Source of the DNA: a virus
Reading direction: 5' to 3' (one strand)
Virus record (IMG/VR): IMGVR_UViG_3300006162_000017
Coordinates: 1-53,461 of that record
DNA: 53,461 nt
Part shown: positions 8,748 to 15,671 of the stretch, piece after piece
How positions within the stretch are numbered: the stretch's first letter is position 1
Layout: every line of letters starts with the position of its first letter
Notes under the pieces: generated by a model
The model's input: the letters and a program-made list of their open reading frames with translations, nothing else
Told to the model about the DNA's origin: nothing
Databases searched by the model: none
Made by a program: the position numbers and the translations under genes

Positions 8748-9369
8748 TTATTGAAACCTCTTCCCATTGCATGCCAAAGGCAAGTGATGAAGCTGCAGAA
8801 GCAGCAGATGTGTAGAATGCAGCAAAACCACCTGGGGGAACGATTAGTGAACCTTCAAGGTCCACAACCTGTCCAATATCAGGTACAGTGGTAATAGCTG
8901 CGGTACCGATAACGTTTAGTAGGAGAATGCTTGTTGGGGCCACTGGTAGGGTTACGGCTGAGGCAGCAAGACCGACACCGCCTGCCGTACCTGCAAATGC
9001 ACCCCCAACAACAAGTGGCGTAGTTTGAGTAACAGCCGTAGCACTGACCCCAGACATAATACCAACCAGAAGAGCAGCGGTTTGAACCACTACTGAAGCA
9101 TACGTAACCTTATTAACCACGAGGTTAACAGAAGAGCCCACTGGATTAGTAAGGCAGAAACCAGTGTACGTAGTAGCAAAACCAGAAGTTGTAGTAACAC
9201 CGGCTAGGTTTGAGCTACGAAATAATGCCTTTCTAAAAGCAGTTTCATAATACCTGCCATGTGCTTCAGATACAACAAGGGCCCCGGCTCTATCCTGTCT
9301 TACAGGAGCTAGCTGGGAGCCGTCTGATAATACTGCAGGCCCTACAACGCCTGAGATCGGAAGTGCCAT
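8740..9369 (-). CDS. Virion structural protein (conserved unknown)
   Basis: A 209-residue Ala/Val/Thr/Gly-rich beta protein. After a short N-terminal region comes a segment GRYYETAFRKALFRSSNLAG, then long runs of small residues. I have seen similar proteins among environmental phages beside fibre-like genes, but no function is established to my knowledge. Overlaps by 8 bases with the SGNH gene and follows the repeat-containing gene, so the three probably make one appendage. Good ribosome site (aaggatttaaa). Confidence 0.6.
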   Translation of the reverse strand: MALPISGVVGPAVLSDGSQLAPVRQDRAGALVVSEAHGRYYETAFRKALFRSSNLAGVTTTSGFATTYTGFCLTNPVGSSVNLVVNKVTYASVVVQTAALLVGIMSGVSATAVTQTTPLVVGGAFAGTAGGVGLAASAVTLPVAPTSILLLNVIGTAAITTVPDIGQVVDLEGSLIVPPGGFAAFYTSAASAASSLAFGMQWEEVSING

Positions 9370-9378
9370 TTTAAATCC

Positions 9379-10629
9379 TTATTGAAGTGTTATTGAATCC
9401 AAAATATCTGGCATATCTATATTAAAACCAGACATCTGTGCCAGTTGAAGACTTATTGTTCTTAAAAGAATTGTATTACTTTTTTGTATTTCTACTAATT
9501 GGGCGAGAAGCTGAAGATTGCCGTTTGTTTCTTGGGCAGCATTTGGAGGAAGGATACTATCTACTACAGAAACAAGTAGAGATCCATCAGAGTCTAAAGA
9601 AAGTCCTGCAGATTGTCCTGCAGTTAGAACTAATCTAGGATTGTTGTAAGTAGCTTGCGGGGTTGTCGTAACCGCAGTAGCTATGGAAACTGGTTGTGTT
9701 GCTTGCCAAAACGTACCCGTAACTGGGGTAGTAGGCATGGTAGCAATGCTCACTGGCTGTGTGGCCTGCCAGAAAGTGCCTGTAACCGCTTGTGAAGCAG
9801 GGAAGTTAGATACTGCTACTGTCCCAGAGACCGGCTGAGTCGCTTGCCAGAATGTCCCAGTAACGGCTATACTGGCATTCGTAACATTCACATTCGCGGC
9901 TGTTCCCGTTAAGGTCCACGCTGTGCCGTCTGGCTTCATTGTCCATGGAGCGCCTCCTTGGTTTGCAGTTACTGTTCCAGCTACTGTAAAGCTTCCCGAA
10001 CCCGCCACAGTCCAGGTACCGGATTGGGTGACAGCACCAATTACGTTAGAGCCTGTAGCTAAAGCTGGGAGAGTGGCGATACTGACAGGCTGGGTAGCTT
10101 GCCAAAAGGTACCGCTTACGGGTTGCGTGGCTTGCCAGAAGGTTCCAGTAACCGCCACAGAACCTTGTTGTGCTACAGGAAGGGGATTGGCTGTGGACAC
10201 CCCAACCAGATTACCGGCAGAGTTGTAACCCACGTAGTCTGCGCTAGCGGGTACAGCAGCCCCTGTGGGGCTTGCAGCAGCATTACCACCGGAAATACTA
10301 CCGGCAGCAAGGTTTACGTTCAGATTCCCAGAAGCATCTAAGGCTAGGGAATGTAGTACATTACTAGGATTCTTACCTAGAGCTACAGTGCCAGTAGGAG
10401 TAGTATTAGTAGTGCCATCAGCGTATTGGGTACCACCACCCCCGCCCCCTCCGCCAGTAACATTAAGATTGCCGGATACATCCGCGTTGAGCGTAACATA
10501 GGATAAACTAGAAGGTTGCCAAGCACCAATCGCCACAAAAGAATACCCAGCACTTCCCTGTTGAGGGTCAGTGTTCTGGGTAGCTGGGTTTAGGTGTCCT
10601 TTAGGAACACTAACATAATTATTAGCTAT
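9379..10629 (-). CDS. Repeat-containing appendage protein; apparent ATA start
   Basis: The frame is open to just inside the end of the gene before it. The first ATG/GTG/TTG in frame is a GTG at 10536 with no ribosome site, yet the 31 upstream codons read like a real N-terminus (ANNYVSVPKGHLNPATQN). An ATA at 10629-10627 overlaps the preceding TAA as TAATA, exactly where TAATG overlaps occur elsewhere in this genome, and AGGTGAT lies just upstream. From ATA the protein has 416 residues: a poly-Gly stretch near residue 60, then five copies of GTFWQATQPVS, then a helical C-terminus. Probably a trimeric fibre or baseplate-like spike. Confidence 0.65.
   Translation of the reverse strand: MANNYVSVPKGHLNPATQNTDPQQGSAGYSFVAIGAWQPSSLSYVTLNADVSGNLNVTGGGGGGGGTQYADGTTNTTPTGTVALGKNPSNVLHSLALDASGNLNVNLAAGSISGGNAAASPTGAAVPASADYVGYNSAGNLVGVSTANPLPVAQQGSVAVTGTFWQATQPVSGTFWQATQPVSIATLPALATGSNVIGAVTQSGTWTVAGSGSFTVAGTVTANQGGAPWTMKPDGTAWTLTGTAANVNVTNASIAVTGTFWQATQPVSGTVAVSNFPASQAVTGTFWQATQPVSIATMPTTPVTGTFWQATQPVSIATAVTTTPQATYNNPRLVLTAGQSAGLSLDSDGSLLVSVVDSILPPNAAQETNGNLQLLAQLVEIQKSNTILLRTISLQLAQMSGFNIDMPDILDSITLQ
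9690..10155 (-). repeat. Five-copy repeat encoding GTFWQATQPVS
   Basis: Five copies of the 11-residue motif GTFWQATQPVS, usually preceded by AVT or PVT, in the appendage gene. Copies lie near 9690-9722, 9752-9785, 9830-9863, 10086-10118 and 10119-10152. The DNA of the copies differs at silent positions, so the repeat is old or under selection to diverge. Confidence 0.85.
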
Positions 10630-10880
10630 TACATCACCTGGGAGGTAGCGTGTTTAGACTTATCTAATACTTTGGTAATAGCTTCTCTTAAAGCCTTTTC
10701 TTGTGAAGCTCTAGTCCAGATTTTGAATGGATGCGAGATTTCTACCAAGATTGCCTTGATGACATCCTCAAAATCAACCTCAACATGAATAGCACCCTCA
10801 GGAGCAAGATCGTCCTGATGCAAGGTTATCTTTATACCGGGGTTATGCCAGTAGTTGGATTGGACTAGATAGGTCTTCAT
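10629..10880 (-). CDS. Small hypothetical protein
   Basis: An 83-residue protein beginning MKTYLVQSNYWHNPGIK, with a mixed alpha/beta sequence and a central acidic strand (AIHVEVDFEDVIKA). It starts in an ATGA overlap with the preceding 43-residue gene and ends in the TAATA overlap with the next. No family recognised. Confidence 0.6.
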   Translation of the reverse strand: MKTYLVQSNYWHNPGIKITLHQDDLAPEGAIHVEVDFEDVIKAILVEISHPFKIWTRASQEKALREAITKVLDKSKHATSQVM

Positions 10881-11008
10881 TTCTTCTTTTTAAAGTACTC
10901 TACTTGGGCAAGTCTTTTAGCGGCCGCGGCTTTGCTTAAACCCGGTTTTGACAGGTTTTTGCCCCCCTCGGACTTGACCTGAAAACCCTTTCCCGCTCTT
11001 ACTATCAT
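10877..11008 (-). CDS. Short basic protein, 43 residues
   Basis: Starts with ATG at 11008 behind a strong ribosome site (gggaggtaaaaaga). The product is very basic: MIVRAGKGFQVKSEGGKNLS, then a KPGLSKAAAAKRLAQVEYF segment and a lysine tail. Small lysine-rich proteins with the pattern GG-K-LS-K-GLSKA-A-KRL-QVE-F are widespread in phages, of unknown role; nucleic-acid binding is plausible from charge alone. Ends by ATGA overlap with the next gene. Confidence 0.75.
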   Translation of the reverse strand: MIVRAGKGFQVKSEGGKNLSKPGLSKAAAAKRLAQVEYFKKKK

Positions 11009-11053
11009 TCTTTTTACCTCCCACTAAAGCCTTTGGGAAACTACCGGTATTAA

Positions 11054-11659
11054 TCATAGCCCAAACTGCTTGAGGACACCAAACTTATACAATGCGAATG
11101 CTCCTGCGGCTAAAGCGCTCAGGACGGCCACGATCAAGGTCCAGTTCACCCCTGCACCAGCACTTTGGGTTGGAGCAGGTGCTTCTGATACGGAGGCTAC
11201 TTTCGGGGCCTCTACCACGGGACTCTTTGGAGTTTCCGCCTTGGGTGCCTCTACAGGCTTTTCCACAGGCCTTGCTGGTGTCTCAGTTTGTTGTACAGGA
11301 TGTTGGTCCTCAACCGCCTTAGATTGAACTTCCGCCTTAACTTCTGGCTTGGGCGCCTCTTCCTTGATTCCAGGCGTAGCTTCGACTGCATCATTATGGA
11401 CCTCTTGTTTGGCAGGGAGGGAGGGAGTCGAACCCTCATCCGTCAGTTTTGGAGACTGCTGCACGGCCGGTTGTGCTTCCTCTCTATGTTCTACAGGAAC
11501 CTCTTTAGAGGTTTCCGCAACTGTTTGCTTGATTACGGCCTTTAAGTTATCCTCTACATGCTGATTATGGGCATCAATAAGAACTTGATCCGTACCACCA
11601 GAACCCACATGTTGAACCAATTTAACGATCGAATCAGTGATATTCTTTACCTCTTCCAT
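11054..11659 (-). CDS. Pro/Glu/Ala-rich protein with C-terminal membrane anchor
   Basis: A 201-residue protein. The N-terminal ~50 residues could fold as a helix; residues about 55-165 are low-complexity Pro, Glu, Ala, Val and Lys, resembling the periplasm-spanning linker of TonB-type proteins; residues about 172-192 form one membrane helix (WTLIVAVLSALAAGAFALYK) followed by a short tail. Starts with a TAATG overlap. No signal peptide. Could be a tail-anchored membrane protein of the lysis or host-takeover set; function unknown. Confidence 0.6.
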   Translation of the reverse strand: MEEVKNITDSIVKLVQHVGSGGTDQVLIDAHNQHVEDNLKAVIKQTVAETSKEVPVEHREEAQPAVQQSPKLTDEGSTPSLPAKQEVHNDAVEATPGIKEEAPKPEVKAEVQSKAVEDQHPVQQTETPARPVEKPVEAPKAETPKSPVVEAPKVASVSEAPAPTQSAGAGVNWTLIVAVLSALAAGAFALYKFGVLKQFGL

Positions 11660-11934
11660 TATTTTCCTTTCATGGAGCCATCTTTATTCCTACGATAGCT
11701 CTCGTTTTGATGGGCTGGAATCGCCCTAAGATTACTTCTAGAGTTACTACCGCCCTTTGATAAGGGCTTCTTGTGATCTATCTGTTTTGGGGAATGCTTG
11801 GAAATAACACCTTCTTTTACCATTTCAGCTCGCGCTTTGTGTCTCTCCGCCCGCTCCTCTTTCCGGCCCTTGTGAGCCCGATCCCAGGCGTCCTCCTTCT
11901 TGTAATCCCGTTTTCCATTCGTCATGTATGGCAT
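11659..11934 (-). CDS. HNH endonuclease
   Basis: A 91-residue protein with a basic helix-rich N-terminus ([17 protein letters not shown]) and a compact HNH core: [20 protein letters not shown] (H, N) and [11 protein letters not shown] chose [10 protein letters not shown] (11934), which has a ggag ribosome site, over a start 21 codons upstream without one. HNH proteins beside terminase genes can assist packaging (HK97 gp74 type), or be selfish homing enzymes. The gene overlaps the other HNH gene upstream in a different frame by 110 bases. Confidence 0.75.
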   Translation of the reverse strand: MPYMTNGKRDYKKEDAWDRAHKGRKEERAERHKARAEMVKEGVISKHSPKQIDHKKPLSKGGSNSRSNLRAIPAHQNESYRRNKDGSMKGK

Positions 11935-12328
11935 TTGATTTCTCCAAATTAAGCTTTTTAGGAATAACCTGAAGATTTGACCAAATATGTAACCCACATA
12001 CAGTCTTACCTTTCAGGGGCAATAAATGGTCGACATGCCATTCTATGCCAGTTACTTCATTTCGTAATTTACGTAGGGCATGCGCCTCAGAAGTAACAAA
12101 CTTGGTAAGTTCGTCATGGAATCTGGCCTTCTTAGCCCGTGTTGCTCTTAAATTTGCTTTTTTTCTATAATATTGTTTTCGTAGTTCATCTGTCATTTCT
12201 AAAGGACTACGGCGAGACAGTTTCCCCACTTTTTTCAAATAATACTGTTTGTTCTTTTCCCTGTGATATGCCAGTTGTTCCGGACGAGTCAGTTTCCTGT
12301 ACGCCACGTTTGTCATGAACGGCATCAT
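11825..12328 (-). CDS. HNH endonuclease, second copy
   Basis: A 167-residue protein: basic N-terminal region ([20 protein letters not shown]), then an HNH core [32 protein letters not shown] (residues about 95-135). The last ~35 residues (Gly/Gln/Ser-rich) are translated from DNA that encodes the next HNH gene in another frame, so the original C-terminus may have been extended by loss of a stop. Start MMPFM at 12328 with a ggagataa ribosome site. It overlaps the 3' part of the small terminase gene by 122 bases. Confidence 0.72.
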   Translation of the reverse strand: MMPFMTNVAYRKLTRPEQLAYHREKNKQYYLKKVGKLSRRSPLEMTDELRKQYYRKKANLRATRAKKARFHDELTKFVTSEAHALRKLRNEVTGIEWHVDHLLPLKGKTVCGLHIWSNLQVIPKKLNLEKSNAIHDEWKTGLQEGGRLGSGSQGPERGAGGETQSAS

Positions 12329-12860
12329 TTATCTCCTTAGACACCACATCTATTACTTCTATTTTAGTTGTTTTTGATGCGAATTTAGCAAAAGCTTCAG
12401 CTAGCTGTTCCAACTTACCTTGGGTAGCATGTTCCCCAGTCTCTCTTTGAAGCCTATCTTCCTGGTCATTCGCCTTAGATATAAAGTCAGAAGCTATCCT
12501 ATGGGCATCCCTAACAACTATCGGTTTTCTTATCATTTCCCCGGTTTTCTGGTTTAACACCCAATCCCCGTGGGCTATCCTATCCGCCGTAGCCTCTAAT
12601 GCCTTTTCAGCAATACCCCTTAGCTTAGTAGTAAGTTCAATATTGTTCTGAGCCTGGATTTCCCGCGTAAGATCCTTAAACCACTCAGAGTTACACCAAT
12701 TATAGAAGGTGTTTATATGTATCCCAAGGGAGGCAGCAGTAGCAGCCTTATTACCGGTTAGAAGATATAGTTTGACAGCATTTAGCTTGTCATTATCCGT
12801 ATACCAGTTATCTTTCTGTACTACCTTGGTTTTCTTGAACCTTTTTGTGTCTGATAACAT
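12207..12860 (-). CDS. Probable terminase small subunit (HTH DNA-binding)
   Basis: A 217-residue protein. Residues about 20-65 contain a helix-turn-helix ([20 protein letters not shown], then [11 protein letters not shown]), as in small terminases that recognise the packaging site. The middle is helical ([20 protein letters not shown]) and would serve oligomerisation; the end is charged and flexible. First gene of the minus-strand operon, with AGGGGG ribosome site 6 bases before ATG 12860. A TTG six codons upstream is possible but less well placed. The large subunit gene is 5 kb downstream, so the assignment rests on domain type and position. Confidence 0.65.
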   Translation of the reverse strand: MLSDTKRFKKTKVVQKDNWYTDNDKLNAVKLYLLTGNKAATAASLGIHINTFYNWCNSEWFKDLTREIQAQNNIELTTKLRGIAEKALEATADRIAHGDWVLNQKTGEMIRKPIVVRDAHRIASDFISKANDQEDRLQRETGEHATQGKLEQLAEAFAKFASKTTKIEVIDVVSKEINDAVHDKRGVQETDSSGTTGISQGKEQTVLFEKSGETVSP

Positions 12861-12879
12861 ACATTTCCCCCTAACCAAT

Positions 12880-12909
12880 ATTATACCATATTTATGACCA
12901 TTATGTAAA
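12880..12909 (-). promoter_or_regulatory. Sigma70-type promoter of the minus-strand (late) operon
   Basis: Reading on the minus strand: TTTACA (12909-12904), an 18-base spacer and a perfect TATAAT (12885-12880), about 20 bases before the small terminase start. The host polymerase could use it directly. Confidence 0.65.
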
Positions 12910-13190
12910 TACCCTGATGATAATAAATCATCCGGAATACCCCTATTTTTAAAATATAGTACAAATTTACTGATGTGGTATTACGCGCGCTAATTAATTG
13001 CTCCTTTTCCCCCCTCCCCCCTTGATTTTAAAGGGAGAATCCCCATGAAATGTTGTATTTATACCACTGTAATTAATTCCATTACTTAGACACGGTATCC
13101 CTCCCCTATTTATGTATCACTTGTGTAGGTTTTAGGGTATGTCCGGTATCGCGGGATGGCGGGGTTCTGGGGGTTGGGTAGCGGGTTTAT

Positions 13191-13209
13191 GGTATGTAAG
13201 TTACATACC
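13191..13209. promoter_or_regulatory. Perfect 19-bp palindrome, probable operator
   Basis: GGTATGTAAGTTACATACC is a perfect inverted repeat of 9-base arms about a central G. A near-identical copy lies at 14258-14276. Each is followed by GC and lies at the head of a rightward transcription unit, so a dimeric regulator site is likely. Confidence 0.7.
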
Positions 13210-13219
13210 GCGTAAAGGG

Positions 13220-13248
13220 TATATTAAGGTCCTGTAGTCCTGTATAAT
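13220..13248 (+). promoter_or_regulatory. Rightward promoter with strong -10
   Basis: TATAAT at 13243-13248 about 50 bases before the gene start at 13298. At the expected -35 spacing the sequence (around 13220-13225, TATATT) is poor, so an activator bound at the palindrome just upstream may be needed. Confidence 0.5.
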
Positions 13249-13297
13249 GGTTGTCATGGATGGGCATCCCGTTCATCCACTACTAGGAGTTAATGCC

Positions 13298-14017
13298 ATG
13301 GCTAAGGTTACGACCGATATGCGCCTTTCGCTGGAAGATGATGATTCCACCTTCGTTGATATTCCCGTGTCCGTGGTTGATGACACTCGCGCGGCTATGA
13401 GTGCGCAGGCTGGGGTATCGCAACGCTGGGTCAAGGCGCAACCGCGAATCAGTGAGACGTTCGGCGCTCCCGCGTGCTATGAGGCAGGCTCGAAGGAGCG
13501 CAAGCTTCTTACCGAATTCCTCAACCAGATGCATCCGCAGTACAAGTCCCTCCAGGCTGCTAAGGCGCGCAAGGAAGAGGCACGCAAGGCGATGGATGGC
13601 GAAGCAGAGCAGCGCGCCAAGCTGGATCTCGCGTTCCTCATCGGGCAGGTGGACAACGATGTTGCTAATGCCATGCGCGCACTGCGCAAGTACTACACGG
13701 ACAAGGGAGACAGCACGGAATCCCGGCGCGAAGGGAAAACCGCTGATGATTTGTTCCTTGATTGGGCGGCCCGTGCTCAGAAGATGGCGGACAAGGAAGG
13801 GACTTCCTCCCCGGACAAGTCCCGCCTTGTTCTGGTTTCTCGTATCCTTAAGCTGTTGATGACGCCCGATGCGATGAACCACGTCCGCACTCTGACCCTT
13901 GCCCTGCCCATCATCCCGCTAACTGACATTGCCGGGAAGATTGAGCACCCAGAGCGGGCGGCTAGCCCGGTCAAGGTCACGAAGGGCGAGCCTGCGAAGG
14001 ATTCGATTGCAGCGTAA
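13298..14017 (+). CDS. Hypothetical protein in its own GC-rich transcription unit
   Basis: A 239-residue soluble protein, mainly helical and charged: acidic strands near residue 10-25 (LSLEDDDSTFVDIPVSVVDD), helices about 75-175, a Pro/Lys tail. Start chosen at ATG 13298 with aggag 8 bases upstream rather than the frame-open ATG at 13247. Its codons are much richer in GC than those of the surrounding genes. It is the only rightward gene before a strong terminator and has its own promoter and palindrome, so it is independently regulated. No family recognised; early host-takeover protein or structural protein are both possible. Confidence 0.65.
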   Translation: MAKVTTDMRLSLEDDDSTFVDIPVSVVDDTRAAMSAQAGVSQRWVKAQPRISETFGAPACYEAGSKERKLLTEFLNQMHPQYKSLQAAKARKEEARKAMDGEAEQRAKLDLAFLIGQVDNDVANAMRALRKYYTDKGDSTESRREGKTADDLFLDWAARAQKMADKEGTSSPDKSRLVLVSRILKLLMTPDAMNHVRTLTLALPIIPLTDIAGKIEHPERAASPVKVTKGEPAKDSIAA

Positions 14018-14036
14018 TCCTCCCTTGATGTACTTG

Positions 14037-14060
14037 GCCCGCTTCGGCGGGCTTTTTTTT
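14037..14060 (+). terminator. Rho-independent terminator
   Basis: GCCCGC-TTCG-GCGGGC stem-loop followed by eight T, just after the isolated gene. Textbook structure; insulates that gene from the tRNA and replication region downstream. Confidence 0.93.
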
Positions 14061-14078
14061 GTCTGTTGTTTTTGTAAA

Positions 14079-14141
14079 GGTCGGTGCTAATAACTCTGCG
14101 GCGGGCGGGTATGTTCAATATGTAAATCTAAAAGGTCGGTG
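14079..14141 (+). repeat. Two copies of the GGTCGGTG octamer in an intergenic region
   Basis: GGTCGGTG occurs at 14079-14086 and 14134-14141, 55 bases apart, both preceded by AAA or AA and followed by C. Ten more copies on the same strand lie at 15280, 16097, 16830, 18524, 19821, 21079, 23428, 25869, 29828 and 38968. I found none on the opposite strand. Confidence 0.75.
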
Positions 14142-14181
14142 CAAATCGTGCACAAGGCTAAGCTAATATAAATCCAAAGTG

Positions 14182-14210
14182 TTGTTTTAATACAACAACC
14201 ATGCTATAAT
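14182..14210 (+). promoter_or_regulatory. Sigma70-type promoter for the tRNA/small-gene operon
   Basis: TTGTTT (14182-14187), a 17-base spacer and TATAAT (14205-14210). The start region just downstream carries ACATAC (14213) and GTATGT (14230) half-sites resembling the palindrome arms. Confidence 0.65.
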
Positions 14211-14257
14211 ATACATACTGGGACATGGGGTATGTGTCTTCAGTATCACGTCAACAT

Positions 14258-14276
14258 GGTATGTAGATTACATACC
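14258..14276. promoter_or_regulatory. Second copy of the 19-bp palindrome
   Basis: GGTATGTAGATTACATACC, one mismatch from perfect symmetry and two bases from the copy at 13191. It lies about 45 bases downstream of the promoter at 14182 and 16 bases before the next start codon, a position suited to a roadblock or leader control. Confidence 0.65.
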
Positions 14277-14292
14277 GCATTTGGAGATAGGC

Positions 14293-14565
14293 ATGGATCC
14301 ATCCCTTGTTCTAGCTCTAGGTCTATGGACCGCTGATTATGGACAAACCCGGTCCATCCCTTCCCATCCTCAATTCTACGAAACCAATCCAATCATAGGA
14401 AAACATCCCAATGAAGGCAGAATTAATACCTATTTTGCTTTGGGCTATGCTGTTATTCCTTTTCTGCATTACCAACTTGGTAACAAGTATACGTTCGTTG
14501 TGGTCGCAATGGAAGCAAACACAGTAAGGCATAACGCCAAGTTGGGAATTAAATTCAACTTTTAA
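14293..14565 (+). CDS. Small membrane-associated protein
   Basis: A 90-residue protein, starting MDPSLVLALG behind ggagata. It has a hydrophobic N-terminal segment (residues 3-14), a conserved-looking loop with ETNPIIGKHPNEGR (about 33-46) and a second hydrophobic stretch (YFALGYAVIPFLHYQ), then a helix. Similar short proteins with an ETNP-IG-HP motif occur in many phages and bacteria as membrane proteins of unknown role. The stop is one base from the tRNA-Arg gene, so the two are co-transcribed. Confidence 0.65.
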   Translation: MDPSLVLALGLWTADYGQTRSIPSHPQFYETNPIIGKHPNEGRINTYFALGYAVIPFLHYQLGNKYTFVVVAMEANTVRHNAKLGIKFNF

Positions 14566-14566
14566 T

Positions 14567-14643
14567 CTGTCCTTAGCTCAGTTGGATAGAGCACTGGCCT
14601 TCTAAGCCAGTGGTCAGAGGTTCGAATCCTCTAGGACAGGCCA
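14567..14643 (+). tRNA. tRNA-Arg (anticodon TCT)
   Basis: Complete cloverleaf: acceptor CTGTCCT/AGGACAG, D-arm GCTC...GAGC, anticodon stem CTGGC/GCCAG with loop CTTCTAA, T-arm AGAGG-TTCGAAT-CCTCT, discriminator G and encoded CCA. Reads AGA codons, which are frequent in the phage genes but rare in many GC-rich hosts. Confidence 0.95.
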
Positions 14644-14659
14644 ACCTTAAGGAAAGTAA

Positions 14660-14995
14660 ATGAGCACTGAGCAATTGAAGATGATTATCGAAATGCTTTC
14701 TTCTCTTGGTGCAAAGGGGATGGAAGGATTTATGTGGTGGTTGGGAATTGAGTATATCTTCAATCCTCTGTTGTGGTTTACGTTCTTTCTCATCATTGCC
14801 CTCATGATCTATCGTTTGATTTCTCGGGCCATGTCTGGTGCAGACAACTATGAAGGCTACCTTATGGAGCTTCGAGCACTGACGAATTCAGGGGAAGGAA
14901 TCTTGAGCAAGCAAGAAGTAGTCCAAACCATGGATAAATTGAGAGCCATGATTCAGTTTTACAAGCAAAACGCCCCAACTTACAGACAAAAGTAG
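14660..14995 (+). CDS. Single-span membrane protein
   Basis: A 111-residue protein: amphipathic N-terminus (residues 1-28), a strongly hydrophobic helix about residues 33-54 (PLLWFTFFLIIALMIYRLI), then a soluble helical tail with an EGILSKQEVVQTMDKLRAM segment. Ribosome site aaggaaag. No signal peptide cleavage site. Lies between two tRNAs and beside a secreted protein gene, so a role at the host envelope is possible; family unknown. Confidence 0.65.
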   Translation: MSTEQLKMIIEMLSSLGAKGMEGFMWWLGIEYIFNPLLWFTFFLIIALMIYRLISRAMSGADNYEGYLMELRALTNSGEGILSKQEVVQTMDKLRAMIQFYKQNAPTYRQK

Positions 14996-15033
14996 TTTTC
15001 TTGTAGTCCAACCGCAGTCAAAAGGAGAAAGTA

Positions 15034-15546
15034 ATGAAGAAGTTCATTCTTGCTGTTCTTGCTGTTCTTGGTATGTCCGCTGCCAATGCTGCTGGCATTG
15101 ATTTCTCGCAGTGGATCAGCATCACTCCGGGGCAGCCCTTGTCCCCGGAACCGGGCTGGTATGCGCAGGCAACGGTGCCAAACTGGAAGACCTGTTGTAC
15201 TGCGCAATACACTGTCAAGCAGACAGCAGATGGTCCTGCTGAATTTACGCTCACGTTTCCAGTGGAAAAGACTGGATGCGGTCGGTGCGTAAACTCGACG
15301 TTGTACACTGTGCCGCTGTCGCTGACTGTCACTGACATGGCTGGCAACAGTTATCCCGGCTGGTCTTGTGTGCCCGATGGAACTGAAGGAGCTGGTTCCT
15401 GCTCTGGTGGCAGTACGTGGACTTACGCGAACTTGCCCGCTGGTACGTACTATCTCACCATGGTGATGATTGGCTATCGCATCACCACTCAAGGTGTTCG
15501 GTACGACAACGACGGCATTACGTACTGGAATCTCCACGCCGAGTAA
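15034..15546 (+). CDS. Secreted cysteine-rich protein
   Basis: A 170-residue protein with a clear Sec signal peptide: MKK, hydrophobic core FILAVLAVLGMS, and cleavage at ANA/AG near residue 19. The mature part is beta-rich and has six cysteines in two pairs and two singles (TCC near 48-49, CGRC near 82-85, C near 107 and 118), which suggests disulfides formed in the periplasm. Codons are more GC-rich than neighbours. Ribosome site aaggagaaag. Phages rarely encode exported disulfide proteins outside lysis; superinfection exclusion or envelope modification would fit. No family recognised. Confidence 0.75.
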   Translation: MKKFILAVLAVLGMSAANAAGIDFSQWISITPGQPLSPEPGWYAQATVPNWKTCCTAQYTVKQTADGPAEFTLTFPVEKTGCGRCVNSTLYTVPLSLTVTDMAGNSYPGWSCVPDGTEGAGSCSGGSTWTYANLPAGTYYLTMVMIGYRITTQGVRYDNDGITYWNLHAE

Positions 15547-15552
15547 TCAAAC

Positions 15553-15570
15553 GGGGAGGGCAACCTCCCC
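15553..15570 (+). terminator. Stem-loop between secreted-protein gene and tRNA-Leu
   Basis: GGGGAGG-GCAA-CCTCCCC with a seven-pair stem, followed by TTCTCG rather than a T-run. Perhaps a weak terminator or a processing signal freeing the tRNA 5' end. Confidence 0.5.
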
Positions 15571-15575
15571 TTCTC

Positions 15576-15658
15576 GTGCCCATGGTGGAATTGGTAGACA
15601 CAAGAGACTTAAAATCTCTCGCGTAAGCGTGCGAGTTCGAGTCTCGCTGGGCATACCA
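15576..15658 (+). tRNA. tRNA-Leu (anticodon TAA)
   Basis: Class II tRNA of 83 bases: acceptor GTGCCCA/TGGGCAT (one G-T pair), D-loop with TTGGTAGA, anticodon stem AGAGA/TCTCT with loop CTTAAAA, an extended variable arm (CGCGTAAGCG), T-arm GCGAG-TTCGAGT-CTCGC and encoded CCA. Reads TTA, a codon typical of AT-rich genes. Confidence 0.95.
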
Positions 15659-15671
15659 AACAGGAGTCAAT

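Larger units (their letters stand above)
12861..13297. other. Divergent control region without clear genes
   Basis: 437 bases between the two divergent transcription units. It holds the leftward promoter, a GATGAT-AATAA-ATCATC inverted repeat (12916-12932), C-rich tracts, a 19-bp palindrome (13191-13209) and a rightward TATAAT. The only open frame with a ribosome site is a 14-codon one at 13045-13089 (aaagggag before ATG), which could be a leader peptide but is too short to call. Confidence 0.6.

Noticed and set aside
13045-13089. 14-codon open frame with a ribosome site in the divergent control region
   Set aside because: It could be a leader peptide, but there is no attenuator-type structure after it and nothing else to separate it from chance.
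13283-13882. 199-codon frame opposite the isolated GC-rich gene
   Set aside because: GC-rich genes give long antisense frames. The plus-strand frame has promoter, ribosome site and terminator; this one has none.
14980-15537. 185-codon open frame opposite the secreted Cys-rich gene
   Set aside because: It lies antisense to a gene with a clear signal peptide and ribosome site, has no ribosome site of its own, and is Arg/Ser/Thr-rich as expected from reading a GC-rich gene backwards.
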